This document shows positions 1 to 8,454 of a stretch of DNA of 64,000 nt, piece by piece. This DNA comes from Streptomyces sp. NBC_00094 (GTDB taxonomy: Bacteria > Actinomycetota > Actinomycetes > Streptomycetales > Streptomycetaceae). The notes beneath the pieces are model-generated. The model was not told where the DNA came from. It saw only the letters and a list, made by a program, of their open reading frames with translations, and made no database searches. A program made the translations under genes and the position numbers. Each line of letters starts with the position of its first letter. Position 1 is the stretch's first letter. The stretch spans positions 62,001-126,000 of the forward strand of contig NZ_JAPEMB010000001.1 in the NCBI RefSeq assembly GCF_026343125.1, given 5' to 3'.

Positions 1-78
1 CCGGTCTACCCGAACTCCGGAGGGAACCTCTACCACACGTACAATAACAACAAGTCGATTAAATTCAGCTCCTGCTGA
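1..78 (+). CDS. C-terminal end of a probable secreted protein (partial)
   Basis: The first 25 codons of the window form an open frame that ends in TGA at 76-78 and reads PVYPNSGGNLYHTYNNNK then SIKFSSC. The Asn/Tyr/Gly/Ser-rich tail with a terminal Cys looks like the end of a small secreted Streptomyces protein. The start lies outside the window, so the family cannot be named. It is followed at once by the tail of a broken IS630 transposase on the other strand. Confidence 0.5.
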   Translation, partial: PVYPNSGGNLYHTYNNNKSIKFSSC

Positions 79-120
79 ATGGACGTCACATGATGCGCAC
101 AAGCCGCCGCAGAACTCTCT

Positions 121-930
121 TCATCGTGTTGGTCCTCGGCGGTACTGGATGTGCCGTAGGCCGCGTCGGATGCGCTGGACGAGGTGTTCGGGTGTGCTGA
201 AGGCGACGTTGGAGAGCCAGCCACGTCGCAGCAGGGACCAGATCCCTTCGACGGGGTTGAGGTCGGGTGCGCAGGGCGGCAGGTAGTAGATGGTCAGCCA
301 GTCCCGGCCTTGGGTAAACCTTCGCAGGTCAGCGGCCTTGTAGGCGTTGAGGTTGTACCAGACGAGCGCGATCGGGCCGCCGAACTGTTGGTGGGCGGTG
401 ATCAGCAGGTCCCGGTAGTCGCGCCAGGAGAAGCTCTTGCGTCCGTCGCGTTGGCCGTAGTCCCGGCGCGGCCGGTAGATCAGCCTCGACCGGTGGCCGG
501 GTTGGTACCAGGTCAGCGCGGCGATGGAGACCCGTCTGCGGGACCGGCCCCGGACCCGCACGACCGGTGTCCGGCCGCGCTGTGACCAGGTCTTGGCCTG
601 CGGCGGCGTCATGGAGAATCCGGCTTCGTCCTCGAAGGCGAGCCAGGCTCCGCTCAACGCCGCGAGTCTTCCGCGCATGGCCACACCTCCTTGACCCACC
701 CGGCCACCGCGGCGTCGTCCCGCTCGATCGCGCGCCGGGCCGGGACCTGGCAGGACCAGCCGTTACGCACCAGCCTGCTTCCGCACGTCCTGGATGGTGG
801 AGCTCATGTGGAAGCGCCGGCCGATCAGCATCTTGATCCGCGCGAGCGTCCATCGCTGGTCCTCCCAGCCGTGGGCGGCTGGTCCCTTGGCCAGCTCCGC
901 CTCCAGCTACGCGAACTGCTTCTCGCTCAG
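121..930 (-). pseudogene. IS630-family transposase, broken by frameshifts and catalytic substitutions
   Basis: Three reading frames on the minus strand together spell an IS630 transposase. The N-terminal helix-turn-helix part (LSEKQFA, EDQRWTLARIKMLIGRRFHM) lies near 930-790, a middle part (RNGWSCQVPARRAIERD) near 780-690, and the DDE domain at 699-121. At least two frameshifts separate them. In the DDE part the first Asp/Glu (LAFEDEAGF) and the final Glu (PDLNPVEGIWS) remain. The block expected to read WDNLNAH reads WYNLNAY, so the second catalytic Asp is gone. The gene is truncated upstream exactly where the IS1182 element begins. Confidence 0.85.
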
Positions 931-2722
931 TGAGTGACTCTGTCGGGGATCTTGAGGTTCCAGAGACAGGGCTGTTGGGGGTTCGGGACACTCTGGGTGG
1001 TTCGGTGCAGTCCTGACTTCCTGGGGTGGCCAGTGTCCGTTCGTCCCCTGTCTGTTGTGGTGGTGCCGAAGCTCACGGCTCGGATGGCGCGGGCCAGTAA
1101 TCCCCGCGGGACCACGGCCATGTGGGTGCGTGACCATCTCGACGGGCTCTGGGACGACGAGGACTTCGTCTGCTGGTATCCGCGCGATGGCCGGCCCGGC
1201 CTCTCGCCGGCTCAGCTGGCCACCGTATGTGTGCTGCAGTTCCTGCTCAACCTCTCGGACCGGCAAGCAGCCGAGGCCGTCCGGTGCCGTATCGACTTCA
1301 AGTACGCCCTGGCCATGGAACTGGACGATCCCGGTTTTCACCACAGTGTGCTGACGGACTTCCGGGACCGGCTGTCCCAGGACGACCGCGCAGACCAGCT
1401 CCTCTCCCTGGCCCTGGACCGGATGCGGCAGGCCGGCATGGTCAAGGAACGCGGAAGACAGCGAACCGACTCCACCCAGGTCCTTGCCGCAGCCCGAGAA
1501 CTCACCCGCCTGGAACTGCTCCTCGAAGCGGTACGCGCCGCACTGGAAGAAGCTGCCAGTCGCACTCCGGAGATCCTGGACGAGCTGGTGGATGCCGAGT
1601 GGGCCATCCGCTACGGCCGGCCCGTCCGCCTTCCCAGCCAGCCGAGTCATCCCGTCACCCGTCTCAAACAGGCCGGGACAGACGCCCACCGGCTCCTCGA
1701 ACGCCTGCCGCCCCACCAGCGTGGTCCCCGCGCAGAAGTTCTGCGGCAGATCATGGTGCAGAACTTCCTCCTCGATGCCCGCGGCACCCTGCATCTCCGC
1801 ACCGAGAAGGACGGACAGCCCAAGGGAGCTCTCCGGATCGTCTCGCCCAACGATCGCGAAGCCCGTCGTGCCATCCGCGGCAACACCCGCTGGAGCGGCT
1901 ACCTGGTCCATATCACCGAGACCTGCGACGCCGACTCCCACGCCAACCTGATCACGGACATCGCCACTACCACCCCGACCAGAGACACCGAGGCCCTGCC
2001 CGGCATCCACCACAGGCTCCGCCACCGTCGACTACTGCCCGGGCAGCACCTGATCGACGGCGGCTACGTCTCCATCGCCCTGCTCGACCGCTCCGCACGA
2101 GACCACCAGGTCCAGCTCATCGGGCCGGTCAAGACCAGCGGCGCCTGGCAGCACAAAGAACAGACCGGCTTCACCAGGGACGACTTCACCATCGACTTCG
2201 ACCGGCGCCGAGTCACCTGCCCCAACGGCCAGACCAGCAGAATCTGGATCGAAGCCCCGGCCATGGCCCCCTACACGGTCGCCCGGTTCCGCCCCACCCA
2301 GTGCAACCCGTGCCCCGACCGACCTGCCTGCACACGGGGAACCTCAGCGCGCACAGTGAACTTCCTCCCCCGCCACCTGCACGAACTCCAGGCCCGTAAC
2401 CGCACGGACCAGCAGGACCGCCGGTGGAAACGGCTCTACGCCACCCGGTCCGGAGTCGAAGGCACCATCTGCGAACTCGTCAACGGCCACCGGGCCCGCC
2501 GCAGCCGCTACCACGGCCTCCGCAAAACCCACGTCCAACACGTGCTGACCGGCATCGCCATCAACATCGAACGCCTCGCCTCACGCGCACCCGTCCACGT
2601 CTACAGCCCCAGACCCCCCACGGCCTTCCAGAAGTACCTCGACTCCCGAAACCTGAGCTGGGAATGCTGGTGGCGGCAAGGCAAGTAACCCGACAACCGA
2701 AGATCCCCGACAGAGTCGCTCA
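931..2722 (+). mobile_element. IS1182-family insertion sequence, apparently complete
   Basis: Terminal inverted repeats of 23 bases bound the element: the left end starts TGAGTGACTCTGTCGGGGAT at 931-953 and the right end at 2700-2722 is its complement with one mismatch. Between them is one long intact transposase gene. No clear target duplication is visible (flanks CTCAG and CCGTAG). The left end abuts the N-terminal codons of an IS630 transposase, and the right end is followed by a 5'-truncated ornithine-cyclodeaminase-like frame. The element therefore sits among older wreckage, or deletions followed its arrival. Confidence 0.85.
1033..2688 (+). CDS. IS1182-family transposase
   Basis: A DDE transposase of about 551 residues, the usual length for IS1182. 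The N-terminal DUF772-type region carries the typical stretch DLWDDEDF-like to LSDRQAAEAVRCRIDFKYAL, followed by FHHSVLTDFRDRL. The catalytic domain contains LIDGGYVS (second Asp) and ends with the RSGVEGTICELVNGH block (Glu), then RRSRYHGLRKTHVQHVLTG. A Cys-rich insert (QCNPCPDRPACT) precedes the Glu block, as in this family. The frame is also open upstream to ATG 934, but that would start inside the terminal repeat, so GTG 1033 is preferred; ATG 1084 is an alternative. There are no frameshifts, so the element may still be mobile. Confidence 0.85.
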   Translation: MSVRPLSVVVVPKLTARMARASNPRGTTAMWVRDHLDGLWDDEDFVCWYPRDGRPGLSPAQLATVCVLQFLLNLSDRQAAEAVRCRIDFKYALAMELDDPGFHHSVLTDFRDRLSQDDRADQLLSLALDRMRQAGMVKERGRQRTDSTQVLAAARELTRLELLLEAVRAALEEAASRTPEILDELVDAEWAIRYGRPVRLPSQPSHPVTRLKQAGTDAHRLLERLPPHQRGPRAEVLRQIMVQNFLLDARGTLHLRTEKDGQPKGALRIVSPNDREARRAIRGNTRWSGYLVHITETCDADSHANLITDIATTTPTRDTEALPGIHHRLRHRRLLPGQHLIDGGYVSIALLDRSARDHQVQLIGPVKTSGAWQHKEQTGFTRDDFTIDFDRRRVTCPNGQTSRIWIEAPAMAPYTVARFRPTQCNPCPDRPACTRGTSARTVNFLPRHLHELQARNRTDQQDRRWKRLYATRSGVEGTICELVNGHRARRSRYHGLRKTHVQHVLTGIAINIERLASRAPVHVYSPRPPTAFQKYLDSRNLSWECWWRQGK

Positions 2723-3334
2723 CCGTAGTGGGGTTCTCACCACATCTGCGGTCTTCTCATCCAACCTGCTGCAGCACAGATCAACCACACTGCGAGCAGG
2801 GCGAAGGAGCATCTCATCCATCTGCGGCATCGCAGCTCAGAGCCATCTACCTATCGCAGAAAGAATGAGAACGCATACTCGGTCGCCGACGTCGAGGCCG
2901 AGGCGGACATCATCTGCACGGTCACCTCGGTGGCGGTCGGCGACGGCCCGGTGCTGCTCGGCCAGAACCTTCGCCCGCACGTGCACATCAGCGCCTTCGG
3001 TACCGACCTCATAGGCAAGTTCGAGGTGCCGCGGCGCGTGCTGAAGTCGGCGTTCGTCACAGCGGACCACCGGGGCCAAGCCCAGCGCGAGGGCGAGGCC
3101 CAGCACCTGGTGGAGTCCGACCTCGGACCGGACCTCATGGAGCTGTGCGCGCGACTGGCGTTTGTGGCGGAGCACCGGGACGGGATCACCGTCTTCGACT
3201 CCACCGGGTTCGCGCTTGAGGACCATGTGGCCTTCGGTGTCCTGCTCGAACTCGCCGCCGAGGCGGGCCTGGGCACCCACCTCCAGATCGAGCAGCTGCC
3301 GGAGGACGCGCTCAACCCCTACGCCTTCGCGTAG
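2723..3334 (+). pseudogene. Ornithine cyclodeaminase/mu-crystallin family protein, 5' truncated
   Basis: From about 2880 to TAG 3334 the frame encodes the C-terminal half of an ornithine cyclodeaminase/mu-crystallin family protein. Visible blocks are SVADVEAEADIICTVTS (NAD-domain strand), PHVHISAFGTDLIGKFEVP, and DSTGFALEDHVAF. The frame is open back to about 2729, but that part has no start codon with a ribosome-binding site and does not look like the family. A complete member has about 330 residues; only about 150 are recognisable. Loss of the 5' half coincides with the right end of the IS1182 element. It belongs to a different subgroup from the intact family member at 53950-54978. Confidence 0.6.
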
Positions 3335-3343
3335 GCGTGTCGC

Positions 3344-3395
3344 GGGCCGTCCCCACCGCCACCATCGGCGACGGTGGGGACGGTGGGGACGGCCC
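3344..3395. terminator. Bidirectional hairpin terminator
   Basis: A perfect 15-bp inverted repeat (GGGCCGTCCCCACCG at 3344-3358, complement at 3381-3395) lies between two convergent reading frames, the truncated cyclodeaminase gene and the response regulator. The position and strength suit a bidirectional terminator. There is no T-run, which is common in actinomycetes. Confidence 0.65.
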
Positions 3396-3415
3396 GTTCC
3401 GCAGCGGCGACCGGC

Positions 3416-4060
3416 CTACGACTCCAGGTAGCGGAGCACCGCCAGGATCCGCCGGCTGTAGCCGGTCGTGTGGGACAGCTCCAGCTTGTCGAAGACGGTG
3501 TTGAGGTTCTTCTCCACCGAGCTCAGCGAGATGTGCAGCTTCTGCGCGATGGCCGTGTTCGTGTGGCCCTGCGCCAGCGCCTCCAGGACCGTGCGCTCCC
3601 GGGGCGTCAGCCGCGCCAGCGGGTCGCCGTGCGTGGTCCGGATGACCAGCTGCCGTACGACCTCCGGGTCGATCGCCGCCCCACCGGCGTGGATCCGCTC
3701 AAGCGCGTCAAGAAACTCCTCGACCTGTGCCACCCGGTCCTTCAGGAGATAGCCGACCCGCTCGGCGTTGGACGCGAGCAGCTTGGCCGCGTAGTTGCGC
3801 TCGACGTGCTGCGAGAGGACGAGCACGCTGACCTCGGGAAAGCGCTCCCGGATCTCGACGGCCGCCCGCAGCCCCTCGTCCGTATGGGTCGGGGGCATCC
3901 GGATGTCGACGACGACGATATCCGGCCGCTGCTCCTCGACCTCCTTGAGCAGCGTCACCGCGTCACCCAGCGCCGCCAGGACCTCGTGGCCCTCCTCGGC
4001 GAGCAGCCTGACCAGGCCCTCTCGCAGCAGGGTCGAGTCCTCGGCCAGGATTACGCGCAT
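3416..4060 (-). CDS. NarL/LuxR-family response regulator
   Basis: A 214-residue two-component response regulator. The receiver domain (residues 1-120) has the acidic pocket at D8 (AED), the phospho-acceptor D52 in DIVVVDIRMPP, and the conserved Lys in GYLLKDRV near 107. The C-terminal LuxR-type helix-turn-helix begins LTPRERTVLEALAQGHTN and continues SLSSVEKNLNTVFDKL. The ATG overlaps the stop of the upstream histidine kinase by 10 bases, so the two are translationally coupled partners. It probably activates or represses genes after phosphorylation; the target is not evident, though the adjacent dedA-like gene is a candidate. Confidence 0.93.
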   Translation of the reverse strand: MRVILAEDSTLLREGLVRLLAEEGHEVLAALGDAVTLLKEVEEQRPDIVVVDIRMPPTHTDEGLRAAVEIRERFPEVSVLVLSQHVERNYAAKLLASNAERVGYLLKDRVAQVEEFLDALERIHAGGAAIDPEVVRQLVIRTTHGDPLARLTPRERTVLEALAQGHTNTAIAQKLHISLSSVEKNLNTVFDKLELSHTTGYSRRILAVLRYLES

Positions 4061-5277
4061 GGAAGCTCCGCGGTGATGGTGGTCGGTCCCCCGAGGGGGC
4101 TGTGGATGTGCAGGACGCCGTCGAGCGCAGCCACCCGGCTGCGCAGCCCCGTAAGGCCGCTGCCGGTCTCGCTCGCGCCGCCCGTACCGTCGTCCTCGAC
4201 CCGTACGGAGAGCCGCGCCCCTTCGAGCGCCACCGCCACGGAGATCGCCGAGGCCGAGGAGTGCTTCGCCGCGTTCGTCACGGACTCCGACACCACGAAG
4301 TAGGCGGCGGTCTCGACCGGCCGGGGCAGCGGGGTGCCGACGTCGAAACGGGTCCGCAGCGGAATGCTGCACCGCTCGGCGACCCCGCCGATCGCCTCTT
4401 CGAGCCCGAGACTGTCGAGCGCCGACGGGTACACCCGCCAGGCCACCTCGCGCAGTTCGGTCAGTACGCCCTGGGACTCCTCGTGCGCCTGGAGCAGCAG
4501 CGCGTCGGCCTGCTCGGGGTTGCGGCCCCGGCGCGCCCGGCCGATCAGCATCGCGAGCGCCACCAGGCGCTGCTGGACCCCGTCGTGCAGATCGCGCTCG
4601 ATGCGCCGCCGCTCGGAGTCCACGGCGTCGACGACCGCGGCCCGGCTGGTGGCGAGTTCGTCGATACGGCGCTGGAGCAGTTCCCGCTCGGACGGTCCGA
4701 AGCATTCCCGGGCGGTACGGGCGTCAAGCGCGGCCAGCGAGTACAGACCCTGGACGTCGAGGAAAAGCAGCACGCTGCCGAGGAGGACCTGCGTGAGCAG
4801 CTCGTCCCAGCCGAGGGTGCCCCGCACCGCTCCGCTGACCAGGAGACCGGCCAGGACAGCGCCGAAGACCAGGAGTCCGATGACGACTCCGCAGAGCAGG
4901 CCCGTGTAGCTGCGGATCGCGAGATAGCGCAGGATCTTCTGGTCGGAGGCCTTGTAGTGCTCCGGGAAGAGGTCGCCGAAGAAGGCGGAACGCCTGACCC
5001 GTTCGAGGGTGACCAGGTGCCGGGCGCCGGCCATCAGGATCTGCAGGGCGCCGGCCCGGGTGCGCGGCCAGAGCAGGAACGGGCCGAGGGCCGCGCCGAC
5101 GCCGAGGAAGTAGAGGACGCCGACCAGAGCGGTCGCGCAGCCGACGAGGGTCCCCAGGCCGCGTCGCGGCCAGGACGGGGTGGTCGTACGGGTGGCGGTC
5201 TCGTCCTCACCGGAGACGTTGCCGCCGGGCTTGGCCGGCGGTCGGTCGGACGCGGTGCCTGCTAAGTCCCCTTGCAC
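4051..5277 (-). CDS. Membrane sensor histidine kinase (HisKA_3 type)
   Basis: A protein of about 408 residues. The N-terminal half has hydrophobic segments (GCATALVGVLYFLGVGAAL; LLCGVVIGLLVFGAVLAGL; a third at LLTQVLLGSVLLFLDVQGL). A DHp helix follows with the phospho-acceptor His in RRIERDLHDGVQQRLVALAM. The C-terminal HATPase domain carries the N box (SESVTNAAKHSSA) and G boxes (VEDDGTGG, GSGLTGLRSRV). This is the NarX/DesK-like kinase class paired with LuxR-type regulators. The start is taken as GTG 5277 (VQGDLAG), the last good start before the conserved part; a downstream start is possible. A low-complexity linker precedes the first membrane segment. Confidence 0.9.
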   Translation of the reverse strand: MQGDLAGTASDRPPAKPGGNVSGEDETATRTTTPSWPRRGLGTLVGCATALVGVLYFLGVGAALGPFLLWPRTRAGALQILMAGARHLVTLERVRRSAFFGDLFPEHYKASDQKILRYLAIRSYTGLLCGVVIGLLVFGAVLAGLLVSGAVRGTLGWDELLTQVLLGSVLLFLDVQGLYSLAALDARTARECFGPSERELLQRRIDELATSRAAVVDAVDSERRRIERDLHDGVQQRLVALAMLIGRARRGRNPEQADALLLQAHEESQGVLTELREVAWRVYPSALDSLGLEEAIGGVAERCSIPLRTRFDVGTPLPRPVETAAYFVVSESVTNAAKHSSASAISVAVALEGARLSVRVEDDGTGGASETGSGLTGLRSRVAALDGVLHIHSPLGGPTTITAELPCA

Positions 5278-5296
5278 GGGGCCCGAGACTAGTGCG

Positions 5297-5334
5297 CCCG
5301 CACAGGCCGAGCAAGATCGCCCGGGCTGTGCGGG
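5297..5334 (-). terminator. Possible terminator or attenuator hairpin
   Basis: CCCGCACAG at 5297-5305 pairs with CTGTGCGGG at 5326-5334 (9-bp perfect stem, 20-base loop). It sits between the dedA-like stop and the kinase start. It could end the dedA transcript or reduce read-through into the kinase operon. Confidence 0.4.
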
Positions 5335-5369
5335 AAGCTGTGCCGTACTGGTGGGGCGGGAGTCGAGGG

Positions 5370-6029
5370 TCACGAGGCGCGTCGATGGGCCTGGCCGCGG
5401 CCGCGCAGCCGGACCGCCACGTAGGCCACGACGGCGACGACGACCAGGACCAGGACGGCCTTCGACAGGACACCGACGTAGGTCTCCACGACATCCCACT
5501 GGTCGCCCAGCCAGTAGCCGGCCATCACGAGGATGCTGTTCCAGATGAGGCTGCCAAGGGTGGTGAGCATGATGAACAGGGGCATCGGCATCCGCTCGAC
5601 ACCTGCGGGCAGCGAGATCAGGCTCCGGAAGATCGGCACCATCCTGCCGAGGAAGACGGCCTTGGTGCCGTGCTTGGCGAACCACTCCTCGGTGCGGACC
5701 AGGTCCGAGGCCTTCACCAGGGGCAGCTTCCCCCAGATCGCGTGCATCCGCTCGCGGCCGAAGAGCACCCCGATCCAGTAGAGCGCCACCGCGCCGACCA
5801 CCGAGCCGAGCGTGGTCCAGAACAACGCCGAGGTCAGGCTCAGCACGCCCTGACCGGCGGCGAAGCCGGTCAGCGGCAGGATGACCTCGCTGGGCAGCGG
5901 CGGGAAGAGGTTCTCCAGGGCGATGGCGAGACCGGCCCCGGGGCCGCCCAGCGTGTCGACGAGGTCGGCCGCCCAGCCGGCGACGCCGTCCGCGGGCTGC
6001 TGGGCGAGCGCCTTGGTCGTGAGGTTCAT
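5370..6029 (-). CDS. DedA/SNARE-associated family membrane protein
   Basis: A 219-residue integral membrane protein of the DedA (VTT/SNARE_assoc) superfamily, whose members act in lipid carrier transport and membrane homeostasis. Family hallmarks are ENLFPPLPSEVILPLTGFAA near residues 35-55, FGRERMH, the GRMVPIFRSLISLPAG block near 125-140, and multiple hydrophobic segments ending in a Val-rich helix and a basic tail. The chosen ATG gives MNLTTKAL, matching the usual N-terminus; an in-frame upstream ATG would add a few dozen unlikely residues. It lies upstream of, and in the same direction as, the two-component genes, 92 bases away. Confidence 0.9.
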   Translation of the reverse strand: MNLTTKALAQQPADGVAGWAADLVDTLGGPGAGLAIALENLFPPLPSEVILPLTGFAAGQGVLSLTSALFWTTLGSVVGAVALYWIGVLFGRERMHAIWGKLPLVKASDLVRTEEWFAKHGTKAVFLGRMVPIFRSLISLPAGVERMPMPLFIMLTTLGSLIWNSILVMAGYWLGDQWDVVETYVGVLSKAVLVLVVVAVVAYVAVRLRGRGQAHRRAS

Positions 6030-6651
6030 GAGGGACTCCAAGCTGGCGGGAGCGGTGGGGGCGGGCGCCCCGTTCTTCCTCAAACTTAGAAATCGCTGCT
6101 CAGCGCCGGTATGAGGGTTGCCGCCCACCCCGGTACTGTTCTCCGTACTTCCCACCCTGCGGAAAACCGCAGGGTCCGGGGGTCCCGCCGAAGTTCCTGC
6201 CTGCGGACGGTCTCAAAGACGGACCGAAGGTCGTGTGACGGCAGACCGACGGCCGTGCCGACGGCCGCGCTGACCCGTTCCCGCCAGGTCCCCGGGAATC
6301 CCTGTTCCTTTCCGCGGGGCCGGTTCTCCGTTGAATCCCGTTCGAGCTGAACACCGTCGGGACGCCGGATCCCCACCGCAGTAGGTCTCGAATTGCCCCG
6401 GATCCCCGCCGGCCGCGGACGACACCGGAGCCCGCCCCGGCCACCACCGCCCGCTGGCGGGCCTCACATAAGGCCCGTCCCCATCTCGCGGGCGGCGCGG
6501 CGCACCCGTGTGGCCGCCCGGCATCATCGGCAGCATGACCCACCACGACGGCTACCGCGCCGCCGCCGCACGGCAGCGGGGGGTGCCCCTATGCCTTTGG
6601 TCAAGGTGGCCGGGTGGTCGGGTGGTTGTTCGAGGCGTCTGGAACGATGTG
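6030..6651. other. Gene-free stretch, about 620 bases
   Basis: Reading frames here are short or have poor third-position bias, and none resembles a known protein. The stretch holds the promoter region of the leftward dedA-like gene. A short frame beginning MTHHDGYRAAAARQRG at 6535 could be the remnant of a truncated gene, but it runs out within about 25 codons. No repeats or RNA genes were recognised. Confidence 0.4.
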
Positions 6652-6954
6652 TCAGTGCATGCTGATGATCAGGTTGGCGAGGGTGTCCCTGCGGAGCTCG
6701 CGGACACGGATCCTCAGCTCGTACCGGGCGCCACTGCTGATCGCCTCGGCCTGTTCGGTGAGGTCGGCGGTGGTGAAGCCGAGGAGCACCTTGTCGGCGG
6801 CCGCGCGCAGCAGCGGCACCATCTCCGTGACCGGCTGGCCGCAGTGTTTGGCGGCGAGCTCGGCGTAGGCCCGCTGGTACGGGGTTCCGTACGCGCGCGC
6901 GGGATCGCAAAGGAGGTGGTCCATGTCCTGCACGCTGACCGTGATCTCACCCAT
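6652..6954 (-). CDS. Small protein of unknown function (100 aa)
   Basis: A complete 100-residue frame starting MGEITVSVQDMDHLLCDP, with a GGGGAG ribosome-binding site seven bases before the ATG. It is soluble, helical and mixed-charge, ending in a basic/hydrophobic segment RELRRDTLANLIISMH. Codon bias is typical of a real gene. It lies downstream of a second small gene on the same strand (7045-7206), about 90 bases away, and the two probably form one transcript. I do not recognise a family. Such pairs of small proteins are often found in integrative elements of actinomycetes, but nothing else here proves that. Confidence 0.6.
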   Translation of the reverse strand: MGEITVSVQDMDHLLCDPARAYGTPYQRAYAELAAKHCGQPVTEMVPLLRAAADKVLLGFTTADLTEQAEAISSGARYELRIRVRELRRDTLANLIISMH

Positions 6955-7044
6955 GACCGCTCCCCGGCGTCATCGGCCGGGCGGCTCACGGCCTTCCTGC
7001 TCACGACGCTACGAGCCGCCACTGACACTGCCCGAGGCGAACGG

Positions 7045-7206
7045 CTACTGGCCGGGCTTCACCGGGATGATCTCAACCTCACTGACGCCGTCCTCGGCGG
7101 CCTTCCGAGCCTTGTAGTGCTTGGCACTGTTCGCGTCGTAGCTGACGGTCGAGACCTGCTGCTCATCCCGTCCCTCCAGCATCCACGTCAGCCGGTAGCT
7201 CTGCAC
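7045..7206 (-). CDS. Small protein of unknown function (53 aa)
   Basis: A GTG-started frame of 53 residues (VQSYRLTWMLEGRDEQQ... ending EIIPVKPGQ). The start is fixed by a GGAGG motif six bases upstream; the frame is open further, but that part is Arg/Pro/Cys-rich shadow translation. The sequence alternates strands and charged turns and looks like a small beta-rich protein. It is probably co-transcribed with the 100-residue gene downstream. No family is recognised. Confidence 0.6.
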   Translation of the reverse strand: MQSYRLTWMLEGRDEQQVSTVSYDANSAKHYKARKAAEDGVSEVEIIPVKPGQ

Positions 7207-7415
7207 GTCGTCCTCCGTTGCTTGGGGGTGGTGCCCGGGACAGCATCGGCATGGGGGCCGCCGGGCCCGTACAGGCTCGCACGCGGCACTGACAGGGCAG
7301 AGGAGACGCGTCAACACGACCGCAGCCTCTGGGGCGAATGGAGCGAAGTGGCAACCGGCATCCTTGAACTGCTGCCACGATGGGTAGGGGCATTAGACAG
7401 TGCGAGGAGGTTCCG

Positions 7416-7994
7416 TTGAACGAGTCGACGGAGAACAAGGGCCCGATGGTCCCGCCAAGTTATCCGCCTCGCACGCCGCCGCCGCAGAAGAAACCGGTCG
7501 AGCTCCCTCGGCCCGAGCCGAAGACGAAACCGGTCAGCACGGCGCTCCCCCTGCCGGGGCCGGGTCAGGCTCGCGTCGGGACCCGGCGCCCACGTATGGC
7601 CGTCAGGAACCGGCGAGTCAGTAACTGGGTCTTCCCCGCGGACTCCTGGGCGTCCTGCAAGGCGGTCCGCAACGTGACGCAAGCCGTGCGTGGCTGGGAG
7701 TACAGTCACCCCCGGGACAGCCTGTTGGAGGAGTCCGTACGGCTTCTCGTCGACACGGCCGTGAGGGACGCGGGCAAGCGCGTCAGCGTTCACGTAGCTG
7801 ACCAGGACGGCATGGTCCTCGTCGTGGTCCTCAGCCATACCGAGGCTGAGCCCGACCAGACCGTGTTGGTCTCACTGGCCTCCGTCACCGGCACGGTGAG
7901 CTGTGGCGCTGATACCTCCGGTGAAGGCCGCAGGATCTGGTCGCTGTTTTCCACCGAACCTCCGCGGAGCCGGACGTCTGACCGAGCTGGCTGA
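7416..7994 (+). CDS. Pro-rich protein with a degenerate histidine-kinase-like ATPase region
   Basis: The TTG at 7416 follows a strong GAGGAGG site, giving 192 residues. Residues 1-65 are Pro/Lys-rich and probably disordered (PRTPPPQKKPVELPRPEPK). The remainder resembles the small SpoIIE/anti-sigma-type ATP-binding proteins of Streptomyces: helix SWASCKAVRNVTQAVRGW, helix LLEESVRLLVDTAVRDAG, then SVHVADQDGMVLVVVLSH. The N-box pattern ELVTNAVRH expected in active members is replaced by LLVDTAVRD, so ATP binding is doubtful. It is likely a regulatory or adaptor protein rather than a kinase. Confidence 0.55.
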   Translation: MNESTENKGPMVPPSYPPRTPPPQKKPVELPRPEPKTKPVSTALPLPGPGQARVGTRRPRMAVRNRRVSNWVFPADSWASCKAVRNVTQAVRGWEYSHPRDSLLEESVRLLVDTAVRDAGKRVSVHVADQDGMVLVVVLSHTEAEPDQTVLVSLASVTGTVSCGADTSGEGRRIWSLFSTEPPRSRTSDRAG

Positions 7995-8037
7995 TCCGCG
8001 CGATGCGGAGGGAACTCACACGATTCGCCCCGGCTGA

Positions 8038-8364
8038 CTACCGCGGGCTTCGTCCGGCCCCGATCACCTCGGCCGCATCCAGCTGCCGCGTCCGCAACGC
8101 CTCCGGCAGCAGCACGTGCGTGACCTGGCAACCCGTACAGCGCGAACGACGAGGACGTACGAACCGCCGGACCCCGCGATCGCCACGGATCTCCCGCGGT
8201 CGCCCGTGGCCCCGCGGCGCGAGCACTGCCCCGCATGACGGACACAGCAGTTCGCCAGTCCGCAGCCGGCGTTGCACCAACAGGACGTCCGAGTCCACGA
8301 TCAGCACCGGCACGTACGTCTGACCTGCAGTAATCAGCCGGAATCTCTCCGGACGAGCCAGCAT
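8038..8364 (-). pseudogene. DUF6431-like zinc-finger protein, C-terminally truncated
   Basis: About 108 codons starting near MLARPERFRLITAG. The core reads VLIVDSDVLLVQRRL, CPSCGAVLAPRGHGRPR, RRSRCTGCQVTHVLLPEALR and DAAEVIGAG. Two CxxC pairs form a zinc ribbon followed by the start of a helix-turn-helix. From memory this is the DUF6431 type, a small protein that accompanies transposase or integrase-like genes in actinomycetes. Normal members continue well past AAEVIGA; here the frame stops within a few residues and no partner gene follows. It is probably a remnant of a mobile element. Confidence 0.6.
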
Positions 8365-8454
8365 TCATGTTCGTGTCACCCGGTCAGCGGCCTCACCCGA
8401 CAACAGCCCGCCCCCATCACCCTGCCCTCATCGGACAGCAGCGATGATGCGTCC

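Noticed and set aside
934..1032. Extended start of the IS1182 transposase at ATG 934
   Set aside because: It would place the start within the terminal inverted repeat, and the added residues do not resemble the family.
2723..3334. The 5'-truncated cyclodeaminase-like frame as part of the main cluster
   Set aside because: It is 50 kb away, truncated and of another subgroup. There is no reason to link the two.
4102..5265. Long plus-strand frame opposite the histidine kinase
   Set aside because: Antisense shadow with Arg/Glu/Gly-rich composition and no domain pattern.
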